In this document: in pieces, positions 55,086 to 64,000 of the stretch
Position numbering within the stretch: position 1 is the first letter of the stretch
How the letters are laid out: the number at the start of each line of letters is the position of its first letter
Assembly: GCF_023101765.2 (NCBI RefSeq)
Contig: NC_064212.1
Location: 2,232,001-2,296,000 of the forward strand
DNA: 64,000 nt
Source of the DNA: Spodoptera frugiperda
Taxonomy: Eukaryota; Arthropoda; Insecta; Lepidoptera; Noctuidae
Reading direction: 5' to 3'
Position numbers and translations under genes: made by a program
The notes under the pieces: model-generated
Told to the model about the DNA's origin: nothing
Database searches by the model: none
The model's input: only the letters and a program-made list of their open reading frames with translations

Positions 55086-56569
55086 CAATGCCCTTATTTC
55101 ACTTAAACAAGCTTCACAATATGTTCACGGACCGAGAATCAAATCCCAAATCCTCATACTTATTACTCATTAAGCCATAATTGATAAAACCCACTTGCAT
55201 CCACCATAACAACACCGCAAGTATCAAGTATGTCGCAATAAAAAAAAAAAACGAAACAAAAAAGTATCAATAAACAGGTGCTAATGAAACATTGCAACAC
55301 ACTCGCTCCTCATAGTATTTGTAAAAAGAAAAAAAAATCGCTGAACAAACATGAAAACACGTTTCATGTAGACCGAACAAACAGACAGCAACCCTTCACT
55401 GTATATGTACAGTATCACTGTAAACAAAACGAGCAGCTTTGCTGAGGATTTATTTAAATTTAAAAATTTTAAATTTAAACGGTTAAAAAATCCCATTTGA
55501 AATTTTAAAACTCTTCTCGCCTCAGGGAACTTCGCGCTCAATTTGCGGAGTTTCAAATTTAGAATGGCATGAGAAGCAGTATTTTTTTTTATTAATTTTT
55601 TAATTGTCATTTTATTGTTATTAATTTTGGTGTTCCGTTTATTGTTTTGGAAGTAACGAGATTATTTTTTTTTTGGATTCGAATATTTTTTTTGTTGAAA
55701 TGAAATTTAATTGGAGTTTTTGGATTGCTACTAGAGACTCGCACGGATTTTCGAAGGTGGCTAGGTATGAACAGAAGCATTGTATAATTACAAGGAACTT
55801 GTGTAAGAACTAGCGTCAAGAAAGCATTATGAAACTAGAGATGCATACAGAATTTTCTAGACTTTTTAGACTTCAATAAGTCTAAACTTCTAACAGTCAA
55901 TCAATGAAAAATTACTGAGGTTTATGAACGCATCATAATATCATAACGCACCTTTGTAAACCTTATTTTGTTTTGTTTTTCGTTATAATGGAAGCTACGC
56001 ATTTTTGTTAATTATTTTCTTATTAGAATACAATTAAAGTAAAACCCACCCATAAACTTTTATTTCAACAATTTTAATAATCATTTCACAAATTTCGAAA
56101 ACTAGGTTTAGTGCCCCCAGCCGTCGTTATATCATTCAACAGCTAATATAACGTCAAAAAGCAATGACAGATGCATTTGCAAATTTTGACACATGACGTA
56201 TTTACGTCACCGTCACCGACCTGCATCGCGTCAACTTCATAGGATATTAAAATAGCGCCAGTAGGACAGACTGGCTATTTGGCTGTATGGCCGCATGGCT
56301 ATTTGTTTTGTTATGCAACAGTTTGTTCTGAATTCATACCTACTCTTGGATTGCCTCGTCAGAATATGTTGGTTGAATGGGGCTAGATAAAGGGAATGGA
56401 GGTAGTTTTATTTACTGATATGACTGTAAACCAGAATAAAACTTTTCTTTGTATCAGATCATAGTGGTCAGCAACGTCAATTTTAACGCTACGCTCTTTT
56501 TCTAATATGATTGTTCATATTATAATTTTCGTGACACATTCTAAATTACTCGACTTACTCGAGAGGCGT
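55086..56569. other. Interval with no recognised gene
   Basis: AT-rich sequence with A and T runs. TTTAAATTTAAAAATTTTAAATTTAAA at 55450-55477 is a near-palindromic AT block. The frame at 55281-55610 (-) has no recognisable domain. Confidence 0.45.
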
Positions 56570-56627
56570 GTGTCGTGTATTGCTGCTCATGAATATAAGC
56601 CTCTAGCATAGTTTGAAATTACATTTT
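56570..56627 (-). repeat. Family E subfamily 2 fragment
   Basis: TTGCTGCTCATGAATATAAG and CCTCTAGCATAGTTTGAAAT match the interior of 57361-57458. Confidence 0.5.
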
Positions 56628-57264
56628 TAAGGGGATGTCATTTGAAATGAAAATATGAAAGTATTTATCATATATTTTATTATTTGAGCTTTGCATACAA
56701 TAACTTAACTAGCTGATTAATTTGTTATTACTTTGCCACCCACCGAAAGAACGACCATAAAAATTTACATCTCAAGCTATTTTCCCTAAACTTCCACGAA
56801 ATCTAAAATTACATGAACGAACGTAAAATTGCCGATAACATAATTTTCATGTGTTTTCCTGCCATCAAGCCATCTGTGGCGTATCAATACGATCATTTTA
56901 ACGGCACCAATTCAAACGGTAGTAGTTACGTCAGGCAAAAATAAATCATTGGCCAGCAAATAGCTGAGCAACGACCAATAAAACTCCTTTGAGGTCGAAC
57001 GTCTTAATGATTGGCGGTATAAATAAATATCGTTCTTTATTCGAGATTCAAAATTGGATTCGAAACTTGAATGATCATGTTTTGAAATTCGAATGTTTGA
57101 TGTTGTTTTTTTCTTCTTGTGACATTTTCTTCCTTTTTGTTTGAGATTATGTTGCTTTTTTGATGTTTCGTCATTTTGACGTTAGTTAAAGTGGTTATTT
57201 TAAGACTTCTTGTTGATTAATGTTAGTAGCAATCATTTGATTGGTAATAATGCTTCTGACTTAA
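56628..57264. other. Interval with no recognised feature
   Basis: AT-rich and non-coding. Confidence 0.5.
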
Positions 57265-57359
57265 TGCACTTCCTTTGTGCACTTTAATCCTATACGTTGT
57301 TATTTTATGCTGAATTTATCTAAAGGTGTACAATAAAGGTTATTATTATTATTATTATA
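57265..57359 (+). mobile_element. LINE 3' end with (ATT)n tail
   Basis: TTCCTTTGTGCACTTTAATC, then AAAGGTGTACAATAAAGG and (ATT)n from about 57338. GTGTACAATAAAG plus a simple repeat is a recurrent lepidopteran LINE terminus. Only about 95 bp is recognisable. Confidence 0.45.
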
Positions 57360-57360
57360 A

Positions 57361-57458
57361 TGACGCGGAATGTTGCTCATGAATATGAGCCTCTAGCATG
57401 GCTTGAAACTAGTCGAGTTCCTTTTCAAACAGTTACTTAAGCAAGCCGATAACATAAA
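57361..57458 (-). repeat. Family E subfamily 2 half-copy
   Basis: GCGGAATGTTGCTCATGAAT, GAGCCTCTAGCATGGCTTG, AAACTAGTCGAGTTCC and AAACAGTTACTTAAGCAAGC then CGATAA. Reverse of the left half of 51092-51216. Confidence 0.65.
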
Positions 57459-58011
57459 AAATAATTTAGTATATCTCACGAAACTTATAATAAAAATATG
57501 GCATTACTTTTCAAAAACCCGTATTTTATCAAAGAGCACAGACTGCATACATACTAAAACTAAAACAAAACCCAATACTTTCATCAAATCATCCTGAAAA
57601 AACTACAAAAAATACAAATCTAACTGAAAATAGACCATACAAAAGGGAGGAAAATGGAAAAAGGGCCGCCATTTTTGTTCCCCTCCAGCCGACATGACTT
57701 AGCAGCGCGGTGGCGTGCCGTTAACAAATGACTGACGACGCTGACCATCAAAGCGATACAATGGTGCCATATTGGAATTGTAACGATACATCTGTTGTGC
57801 CACTACTAATTGTGCAAGCGAGAATTTTGTGAGTTTTTTTTTCTGAAATAACTGAATAAAAGCAATGCATGTGAGCTGGGATTAAATCCTGTGATAAATG
57901 ACTTACTGTGTACCAATGACATCAATTAATATAGTCTCCTTTCTTTTTTTTAAGAAAATAATCCTGAGACATTCTAAATTAAGTAAAAATAACGCTAGAT
58001 TCACGTCGTTG
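57459..58011. other. Interval with no supported gene
   Basis: AT-rich, then a mixed-composition patch at 57655-57780 (GGGCCGCCATTTTTG, CAGCGCGGTGGCGTGCCG) resembling YY1-type promoter sequence. No exon structure found. Confidence 0.4.
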
Positions 58012-58108
58012 CCGCACGCTGCTTATGATGAAGAGTCCCTCTGTGACTCGAAACTAGTAGAGCTTTTCTCAATATAGTTACGTGAGTAGACCGTTATGTT
58101 TTAAGTGA
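58012..58108 (-). repeat. Family E half-copy
   Basis: CCGCACGCTGCTTATGATGA, GAGTCCCTCTGTGACTCG, AAACTAGTAGAGC and GTTACGTGAGTAGACCG. Reverse of the left part of the 40959 element. Confidence 0.65.
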
Positions 58109-59515
58109 ATTTAGTTGGTCTTCTTTTCAAAATATCATAATTAGTAGTGTCTTACTTTAATAGTCATCACAAGATACGGATTGGACGAAAAGTGCCGCTT
58201 ACCTGAAATGAAAGAAAGCAGAAATTAATAACAAGAAACAAATTAAAACATTCTGGAAAAATATTTTTCTTGGTAGATGTACTTGCGGCCAATCGACCAA
58301 TGAGACAGTGATACAAGCAGTATTATAGTTACAAAACCCAAAAAACACCACATCTATTCGAAAAAAAAAAATGTGAGAAAACATAGTACGGTCCACATGT
58401 CCAGTAATACAATATGCTTTGATTTATGGCATGTAAAACGATTCCTCTTCGTAACGCTGTGAAGGATTTTTCAAGGAAAATTATAAATTGTTTAAGACAC
58501 AATAAATGGACAATGGACATGGATGTGAGGTATGCACGACATATTTTTTCCACACACATGAAATCCAGCATAATGTCGACAAGATAGCTCGCAGGAAAAG
58601 AAAGGAGATATATAAAAAATATATTGTTTAGAGGCAACATTATGTATCTTGAAACTTTTAAGAATTAGCAAGGCGCATCATTATAGGCTACGGTAACCAC
58701 TTATTATCCGGTGTGCCACGTGCCTTTTTGCCACCGACGCGGTTTTAAAATACTTCTAATAAAAAAAAAAACTGTTCAAATCAATCAGAAATTGAGCAAA
58801 TTACTACACAAGTTGGTTATGTGAGTGGCCGCTTAAGGTGATCGCCTCATTGATCGGTTGCGAAAAATCTCAAAGACAAAACCTTCCTTTCGAAACCGCT
58901 TCTTGGACTAAGATCAATATTCATATTCCATTCATTAACTTCTCTATTATAACCTCTGAACAACCACCAAAATCTCCTCTACAATCAAACAGTCCAAACA
59001 CAGCCTTACCGAAACCGCAACCAATTCCGATTACACCCAATTTCCAATTCAAAGGCGACCAATCCACTAGTAAAATAAATATATGATTGTCTCAAATAAC
59101 AGACGTACTGTACACAAATCCCGGCGATTGGTGGCCTGTTTGAACATGTCCACAAACATGGGAACATGTGTAGCGGTGTACCATGTCCATTGTGGTCGGT
59201 AAATAGTTTCCAATGGTTTGTCTTGCACATATTGTATATAGGGGGTCTTATTTTAGAGGTAATTAGAGTAATGGGTCTTTTTTGTTTCGGTAGCGGTATC
59301 CTGGTTACCACATATAGTAAATTACTAAAAGTGCAATAAATCGTTTGTTGAAATAAAGTAACGCTTATTAATCGATGGACAAACAAGAAATCACTTAACA
59401 CCTACTTTTCACAAATTACGACATCAGCCTTGTGAAATAGACAGTGACCCTATTTCCATAATACTGGGAACAATTTCAAACTACGCAATCACTACGAATT
59501 TGCTTTGCTTGCTTT
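58109..59515. other. Interval with no recognised gene
   Basis: Contains CTTGCGGCCAATCGACCAATGAGACAG at 58281-58307, a probable scrap of a reverse SINE-1 head. Otherwise AT-rich. Frames at 58329-58640 (-), 58838-59086 and 59006-59401 (-) overlap one another and have no recognisable domains. Confidence 0.42.
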
Positions 59516-59712
59516 ATTTGCAGAAATGAGCCTCAAGACCCATATTCAAGAGTCGCTGTAACTCCTCTAGTGTTATGGGAGTCCATGGGCGGCACTGATC
59601 GCATTCAGCCTCAAGATCCTTACCCGACAGTCGCTCTAACTCCTCTGGTGTTCCGGCTGTCCATGGGCGGCGCTGATTGCTTACCATCAGGTGATCCATC
59701 TCCTCATTTGCC
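59516..59712 (-). repeat. Repeat F (short) with internal 78-bp tandem duplication
   Basis: The unit AGCCTCAAGA...GTCGCTGTAACTCCTCTAGTG...CATGGGCGGCACTGATCGC at 59529 recurs at 59607 with substitutions, followed by TTGCTTACCATCAGGTGATCC. The duplication affects the opening part of repeat F. The minus-strand frame at 59514-59699 is a reading of it. Confidence 0.68.
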
Positions 59713-60139
59713 TTCTATCCCACAAAAAAGTCATACTTTCGAAACATAAACCAGAAAAGCCACAAAGAGAAAAAATACCAAAAAATATAAAGTCTACTAC
59801 CCCTCCATTAACTGGTAATGATTGTCTATCAAGCAGCCGGTAGATGGCTGTCTATTTGTTCAGTACACAAAGCTACTCAATATCCGTTCCGAGTCCACCC
59901 CAAAATGTTACAAATCTGTTATTTTCTCGAACCGATTTATTTGTTATTTCATTATATTGTAGATTGTAGACTTGGAGATTACTTGTCGATTTAATTTGAT
60001 TGGAGATATGATTTGATTTGTTTAGTTCGGTTTGTATGAATTGGGTTTTTTATTTCGGTGTCGGGTAATGTTTTAGATTTATCTTATAGTTAATTATATT
60101 TTATACGAACTTATCAAATTATTACATATAAGAACTGGC
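59713..60139. other. Interval with no recognised feature
   Basis: AT-rich and non-coding. Confidence 0.5.
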
Positions 60140-60300
60140 TATGTTGCTAACGGCATAGGCGACTGTAGCCGTCGATACGTGTCAACGGCTACAGCAGCAG
60201 TTGACCTATAGCGACACTTGCAGCTGCTGCGTCCGTTGCAGTTGAAATGTTGACGGACACGCGTCACCGGCTGTAGTTACCTCTGCCGTTGGCTACATGC
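60140..60300. mobile_element. CpG-rich imperfect fold-back element
   Basis: The left arm CTAACGGCATAGGCGACTGT, AGCCGTCGATACGTGTC faces the right-arm complement CCAACGGCAGAGGTAACTAC, AGCCGGTGACGCGTGTC over about 60 bp. The centre is GCAGCAGTTGACC and GCAGCTGCTGCG. Strikingly GC-rich compared with both flanks, consistent with a MITE insertion. Confidence 0.65.
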
Positions 60301-60714
60301 CGCCCGTGTGTACAAAGTAATCAAAAATTACACCAATTATGTGGAACTGCATTCATGTAAATTTCTCTTCATAAACATTAACAGGTTCAAATAAAAACCA
60401 TCAACATATTTAAAATTACCAGAAGTCCGATAAACGGCATAAACTTAATAACAAAACAAAAAAGAGTTCTAAAGTTCAATTCAATACAAACTTGGAAAAC
60501 TCAAGAACCACAACAAAAGTGGAATAGCATTCAAAAATATATATAAAAGCCTGCACAGCAAAATTGTGGGCGGAAAGGTCGTAGTCGGTCACATTGCTTG
60601 GAAAATATGCATTTGGTGCAATTTTAAACTATTTACCTACAACCAGTATTATTGTGTGGTTACCTAGGTTGTTGGTTGTATTTTTATACTGAAATACATA
60701 ATATTTTATTTTTA
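60301..60714. other. Interval with no recognised feature
   Basis: AT-rich and non-coding. Confidence 0.5.
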
Positions 60715-60842
60715 ACTGGCTTCTGCCAGCGGCCTCTTCCGCGTTTCCGATGAATAAAAAGTATCCTATCACCCAAGTCAGCTCATACCGTGTCTGTATA
60801 CCAAATTTTATCAAAATCCGTTCAGCGGTTTCTAAAATAATT
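60715..60842 (+). mobile_element. RTE-like LINE tail
   Basis: CTGGCTTCTGCCAGCGGCCTC, AAGTATCCTATCACCCAAG, CAGCTCATACCGTGTCTGTA, TTTTATCAAAATCCGTTCAG and CGGTTTCTAAAATAATTC. It runs directly into a reverse repeat F fragment. Confidence 0.68.
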
Positions 60843-60927
60843 CAACGTCTCTGGTATTTCGGGTGTCCGTAGGCAGCGGCAATTGCTTACTAACAGACGA
60901 TCCGAAAAAAGCAGCCGCTCATTTACC
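60843..60927 (-). repeat. Repeat F fragment
   Basis: ACGTCTCTGGTATTTCGGGT, CCGTAGGCAGCGGCAATTGC, TTACTAACAGACGATCC and CCGCTCATTTACC. The 5' opening of repeat F in reverse. Confidence 0.65.
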
Positions 60928-62662
60928 TATTATTATATCATAAAAAAAGAACATTATGCAATTTTCTTTCTTTATGCAATTTCAATTTCACAACACTATC
61001 ACCAATCACAAATTCCCAAAACACCGCACCACTTACCACAAACCCATTCATCGACACGACATTACCTAATTCAAACTATTAAATTCCGTCTCTTCCATGC
61101 AACGTATCTCCGATTTCCATCACCCCACTCGTTAGTGATTCAGATCACGTCCACAAAATGCAGGAACTATTCATCTGGAAGCTGTGACCTGTTATCTGTC
61201 GCAAATCTATGCAAAAGGAAGGCAGGAAGGAACGGGAGCGCTGTCATAATAATCTGGTTTGATCTCTCTACAGACTGTGGACATTTTCTTTTGGTATATT
61301 TTTAGTTTGACATGTTTTTTTAATGTTTACGTTTATAAAATATTATACAAATAAGAGAAATACACTTCTCAACTTCATGTATCTTCCGACCTGGAATGGA
61401 TGTTGAAATGTTTAATGGCCTTTTATGAAAATAAATTACGTGCACGTGATTATGCTGTCTCAAAAAAAAAAACACTTTTCGGAAGACTTTACTCATATTA
61501 GACTAATAGTTGGACAAACAAACTAAAACTAGATAAGATTATTTAATTAATTCCCGTACACGATCATGGATCTGGAGTGAAATTTATGCAGAACCAAATT
61601 AATGGAAATCTGTCATAATATTAAAACTGGTGAAAAGTGGGTGTTATATTGTATAAATGTAGCCCTGTTTATAACACTTTGAATATAAAAGTTAGAAAAA
61701 CATATTATGCTAATACATAATAGGAAAAATATGAAATTCAAAATGCTTTAAAGTAAAATACATAAACGTCTAGCTTCTACATAAACAGGTATAAATTATA
61801 TTCTCATGTAAAATACTGCTAACGTCAGATGCCACGGCTAAAGTGGTTGCACTCTTGGGATTTTAAATTGTTCCCATAATTCTTTGAACCTTTTCCTGAC
61901 TACCCTCATTTTTCCAAGAAATACGTTGCAAACAATATTGGGTTTCCCATTTTTAACCGACTTCAAACGGCAAAAGGTCTATTCGATCAATCAATTTGAT
62001 TCGCTTCGGATAGATTTAGCGGTAAAATGCATTTTTTTGCAAGTTTTATTTTAATTTTGTATAATATTAGTGAGGAAAATTGGGTGTGTATTATAAAGTG
62101 GCATTACGTGACGTGATGTGCACATTTTTACCACACCTTCGAGGATAATTTTGCATAAATATATTTAGAGAAGCTTATCTATACAGACATTTAATATACA
62201 GATTTTGATTTTGAGGCTTACTCACGTCATTATTGTCATGTATATTCGGAAAAATTCCATTATATAATGCCACACAACATAGTCCCTCTCAATAAACATT
62301 TCTGCTACTCCAATTCAAAACACCCGAACCAAAAGTTATCCCCACATTTACATATACTTCCTTCCACTTTTATACAACAAACTTCTTCATATACAAGTTG
62401 ACATCTTTCATTAGGTATGTCAGTATATATGTCATCATAAATGACATGTGCTTACAGAATGAGGAAATATATTGACATTTGAAGGTTTCGAAGTTTGACA
62501 TGTAAAAGGAAACGTTGCCATTAACGTGTTTTGAATAAAGTTTGTCATTGAAATGACATTTGAGTGGAAATATTCGCGTGTACTTTGATTACTTGGCGTG
62601 AATTTGTTGATATAATGATATGTAGCAAAATATCAAGTATTTTTGTAATAATATTAAAACAT
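60928..62662. other. Interval with no recognised gene
   Basis: AT-rich. The frame at 60883-61305 starts in the repeat F fragment and has no recognisable domain. Confidence 0.48.
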
Positions 62663-62860
62663 GGACTGCCTTGTTGGCCGAGTGGTCGCAAGTGCCACTG
62701 CTGGACGAGTGGTCTCGGTTGCGATTCCCAGGTCAGGCAAAGTATCTTGAGCATTTTTCGGTTTTTCGAAAATTCCTCAGTGGTAGCACGGAGTCTGGAA
62801 TTGTGCCTAGTATATGGCAATAAGCTCGCCCCCTTTTACATAAGACTTATAACATGCATT
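62663..62860 (+). mobile_element. SINE-1 copy, forward
   Basis: GGACTGCCTTGT, A box TGGCCGAGTGG (62675-62685), B-box-like GGTTGCGATTCC (62717-62728), CAGGTCAGGCAAAGTATC, TTTTTCGGTTTTTCGAAAAT, GTAGCACGGAGTCTGGAATT and ATATGGCAATAAGCTCG. The B box has a G for T substitution. The tail after CCCCCTTTTACATAAG is truncated. Frames here on both strands are SINE readings. Confidence 0.82.
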
Positions 62861-63574
62861 GCTTTTTTATAAAAACATAAACACGAAAAAATCGTATTCT
62901 TTCCACCAACTCAATAGGTATTTTTTACACCAAAACACTTTCTTCTGAAAAAAAAAACACCCTGTTTCAGTATTCTAATGAAATCGTAACCCTTCGATGA
63001 GACCACGTCCCATGTGACGTCAACCCTCCGGATAACAAATGTCTTTTTCAACACTTTGAATGCAGGCCACGGGTATTATGTACCCACAAATCTCTGGCGT
63101 CTCATTTATATGTAGCATTCATCTTGTTTTACTCTTCCCTTGACAGGGTTAAAAGAATTAAAAATGTTATCCCTTATCTAGGGATGTTTAGATAGGTCTG
63201 GGGACAAATTAAGGTCGAATTTTTTGGCTGAATTAGGCATACTCTTGTAATTACTTTGTACCTTATTTTTGTTTCTAATTATAATTTCGCTGTTTAGTAA
63301 AGGTTTGGGGGTTGTATTTCCAAAAAATGTTTCGTTCCAAATTTTGCTAGCGTCTAGACATTGTAAAGAGAATTTATTTGCGTAATTGGATGTAATAGGG
63401 AGTTTTAAATTAATAAGTAAATGTTTGAGCTCGTTTATACTTTATAATTATAACATACATAGCCTATTTCGCTTATTTTAATAGTTGAAATATGGTACTT
63501 TTACATACTAGATCTATGTATCTACATGAGAGGAATTTTACTGTGATATTCGTATAGCTGTTAACAGTGGTTGG
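62861..63574. other. Interval with no recognised feature
   Basis: AT-rich and non-coding. Confidence 0.5.
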
Positions 63575-63640
63575 ATCTGAAGGGCTGAAGATCAAGCTTA
63601 GTAAAGCGTTGTTGAAGAGGCCTGTCTAGCAGTCTACTGA
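63575..63640 (+). repeat. Retroposon 3' tail fragment (SINE-3 type)
   Basis: TGAAGGGCTGAAGATCAAGC, GTTGAAGAGGCCTGTCTAGC and AGTCTACTGATGAGATTG. Same tail as the reverse copy at 43771. Confidence 0.55.
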
Positions 63641-63689
63641 TGAGATTGATTGTAACATAATTTCAAATAGAGGTTATTGCCATTCATTT

Positions 63690-63925
63690 ATGGCGACACA
63701 TGAAAAGTCACAGATAACAGAAGTCGCACATAAAGATCGACAAGTAAATCAACGGATGACGTCATAAACCATATATCTCACATGTGAAGTTTACAAGCGT
63801 TTCAACAAGTTTAAACATGGATAGAAAATCCTAACAAACAGCAAATGGACAGAAAATCCACCAGGCATAATCACCTCACCTGGTCGATGTATCTTCCTTT
63901 TCATAGGGGACTTTACTCTCGGTTT
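63690..63925 (-). repeat. Repeat D, copy 3
   Basis: TTATGGCGACACATGAAAAG, AACAGAAGTCGCACATAAAG, CAACGGATGACGTCATAAAC, AGAAAATCCTAACAAACAGC and TCACCTCACCTGGTCGATG. The most complete reverse copy, extending through TTTACTCTCGGTTTCC. Confidence 0.72.
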
Positions 63926-64000
63926 CCTAAACACTAAATACTAATTTATGTAAATCTTGAACAAAACCATTCCTGATCCAGGAATCGCTTCAGAAACCTC

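Noticed and set aside
62663..62735. Possible tRNA gene in the SINE-1 head
   Set aside because: Substituted B box, unpaired acceptor ends and a clear SINE body downstream.

Overview
This is an AT-rich eukaryotic window that looks like intergenic or intronic DNA from a moth, most likely a noctuid. The evidence is the repeat repertoire. It contains tRNA-like SINEs, an R1-like LINE with its 3' tails, RTE-type LINE tails, palindromic MITEs and the dispersed repeat carrying CAGACGGGTCACCTGATGG, all of a kind I associate with Lepidoptera. No bacterial or viral gene organisation is visible. No complete host protein-coding gene can be supported, and nearly all open frames are short chance ORFs or lie inside repeats.

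Families used below: R1-tail (3' end of an R1-like LINE, anchored by the coding copy at 951-1657); SINE-1 (tRNA-like, A box TGGCCGAGTGG); SINE-2 (head GCACGGTTGGTGCGGTGG, tail GTTGCCCCA-like on the reverse strand); SINE-3 (tRNA-like, TGCTAGCCCGGTGGA); repeat F (CAGACGGGTCACCTGATGG); repeat D (CATGTGTCGCCA); and fold-back families P (95 bp, ATCAAGC ends), H (CTTAGTA ends, CCAAT loop), E (TTTACTCACGT ends), plus single-copy hairpins.

Layout. 1-9.5 kb: repeat D, the R1-like LINE insertion with target-site duplication, a near-perfect 255-bp hairpin, LINE tails, and a deleted DD41D mariner-like transposon with both TIRs and TA duplications. 9.5-25 kb: a cluster of CRE-like motifs, SINE-2, fold-back P, R1-tails, an RTE ORF2 remnant and one unassigned coding-like frame. 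24.76-25.02 kb: the best host-gene signal on sequence grounds, a CpG-rich segment with Inr, DPE and a strong splice donor on the minus strand. 25-50 kb: dense SINE/MITE/R1-tail territory, including three CCAAT hairpins, a 238-bp TIR element, a solitary Tc1-like end and two abutting palindromes. 50.06-50.29 kb: a second candidate minus-strand first exon with a short acidic coding start and a donor. 50-64 kb: more repeats, including a 60-bp inverted repeat that brackets a LINE RT C-terminus.

How it may work together. Both candidate first exons read leftward, so a simple (unproven) model is that they are alternative first exons of a minus-strand gene whose body lies left of the window. The window would then be its long 5' intronic and regulatory region, colonised by retroposons and MITEs. 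I found no convincing undescribed multi-gene system.
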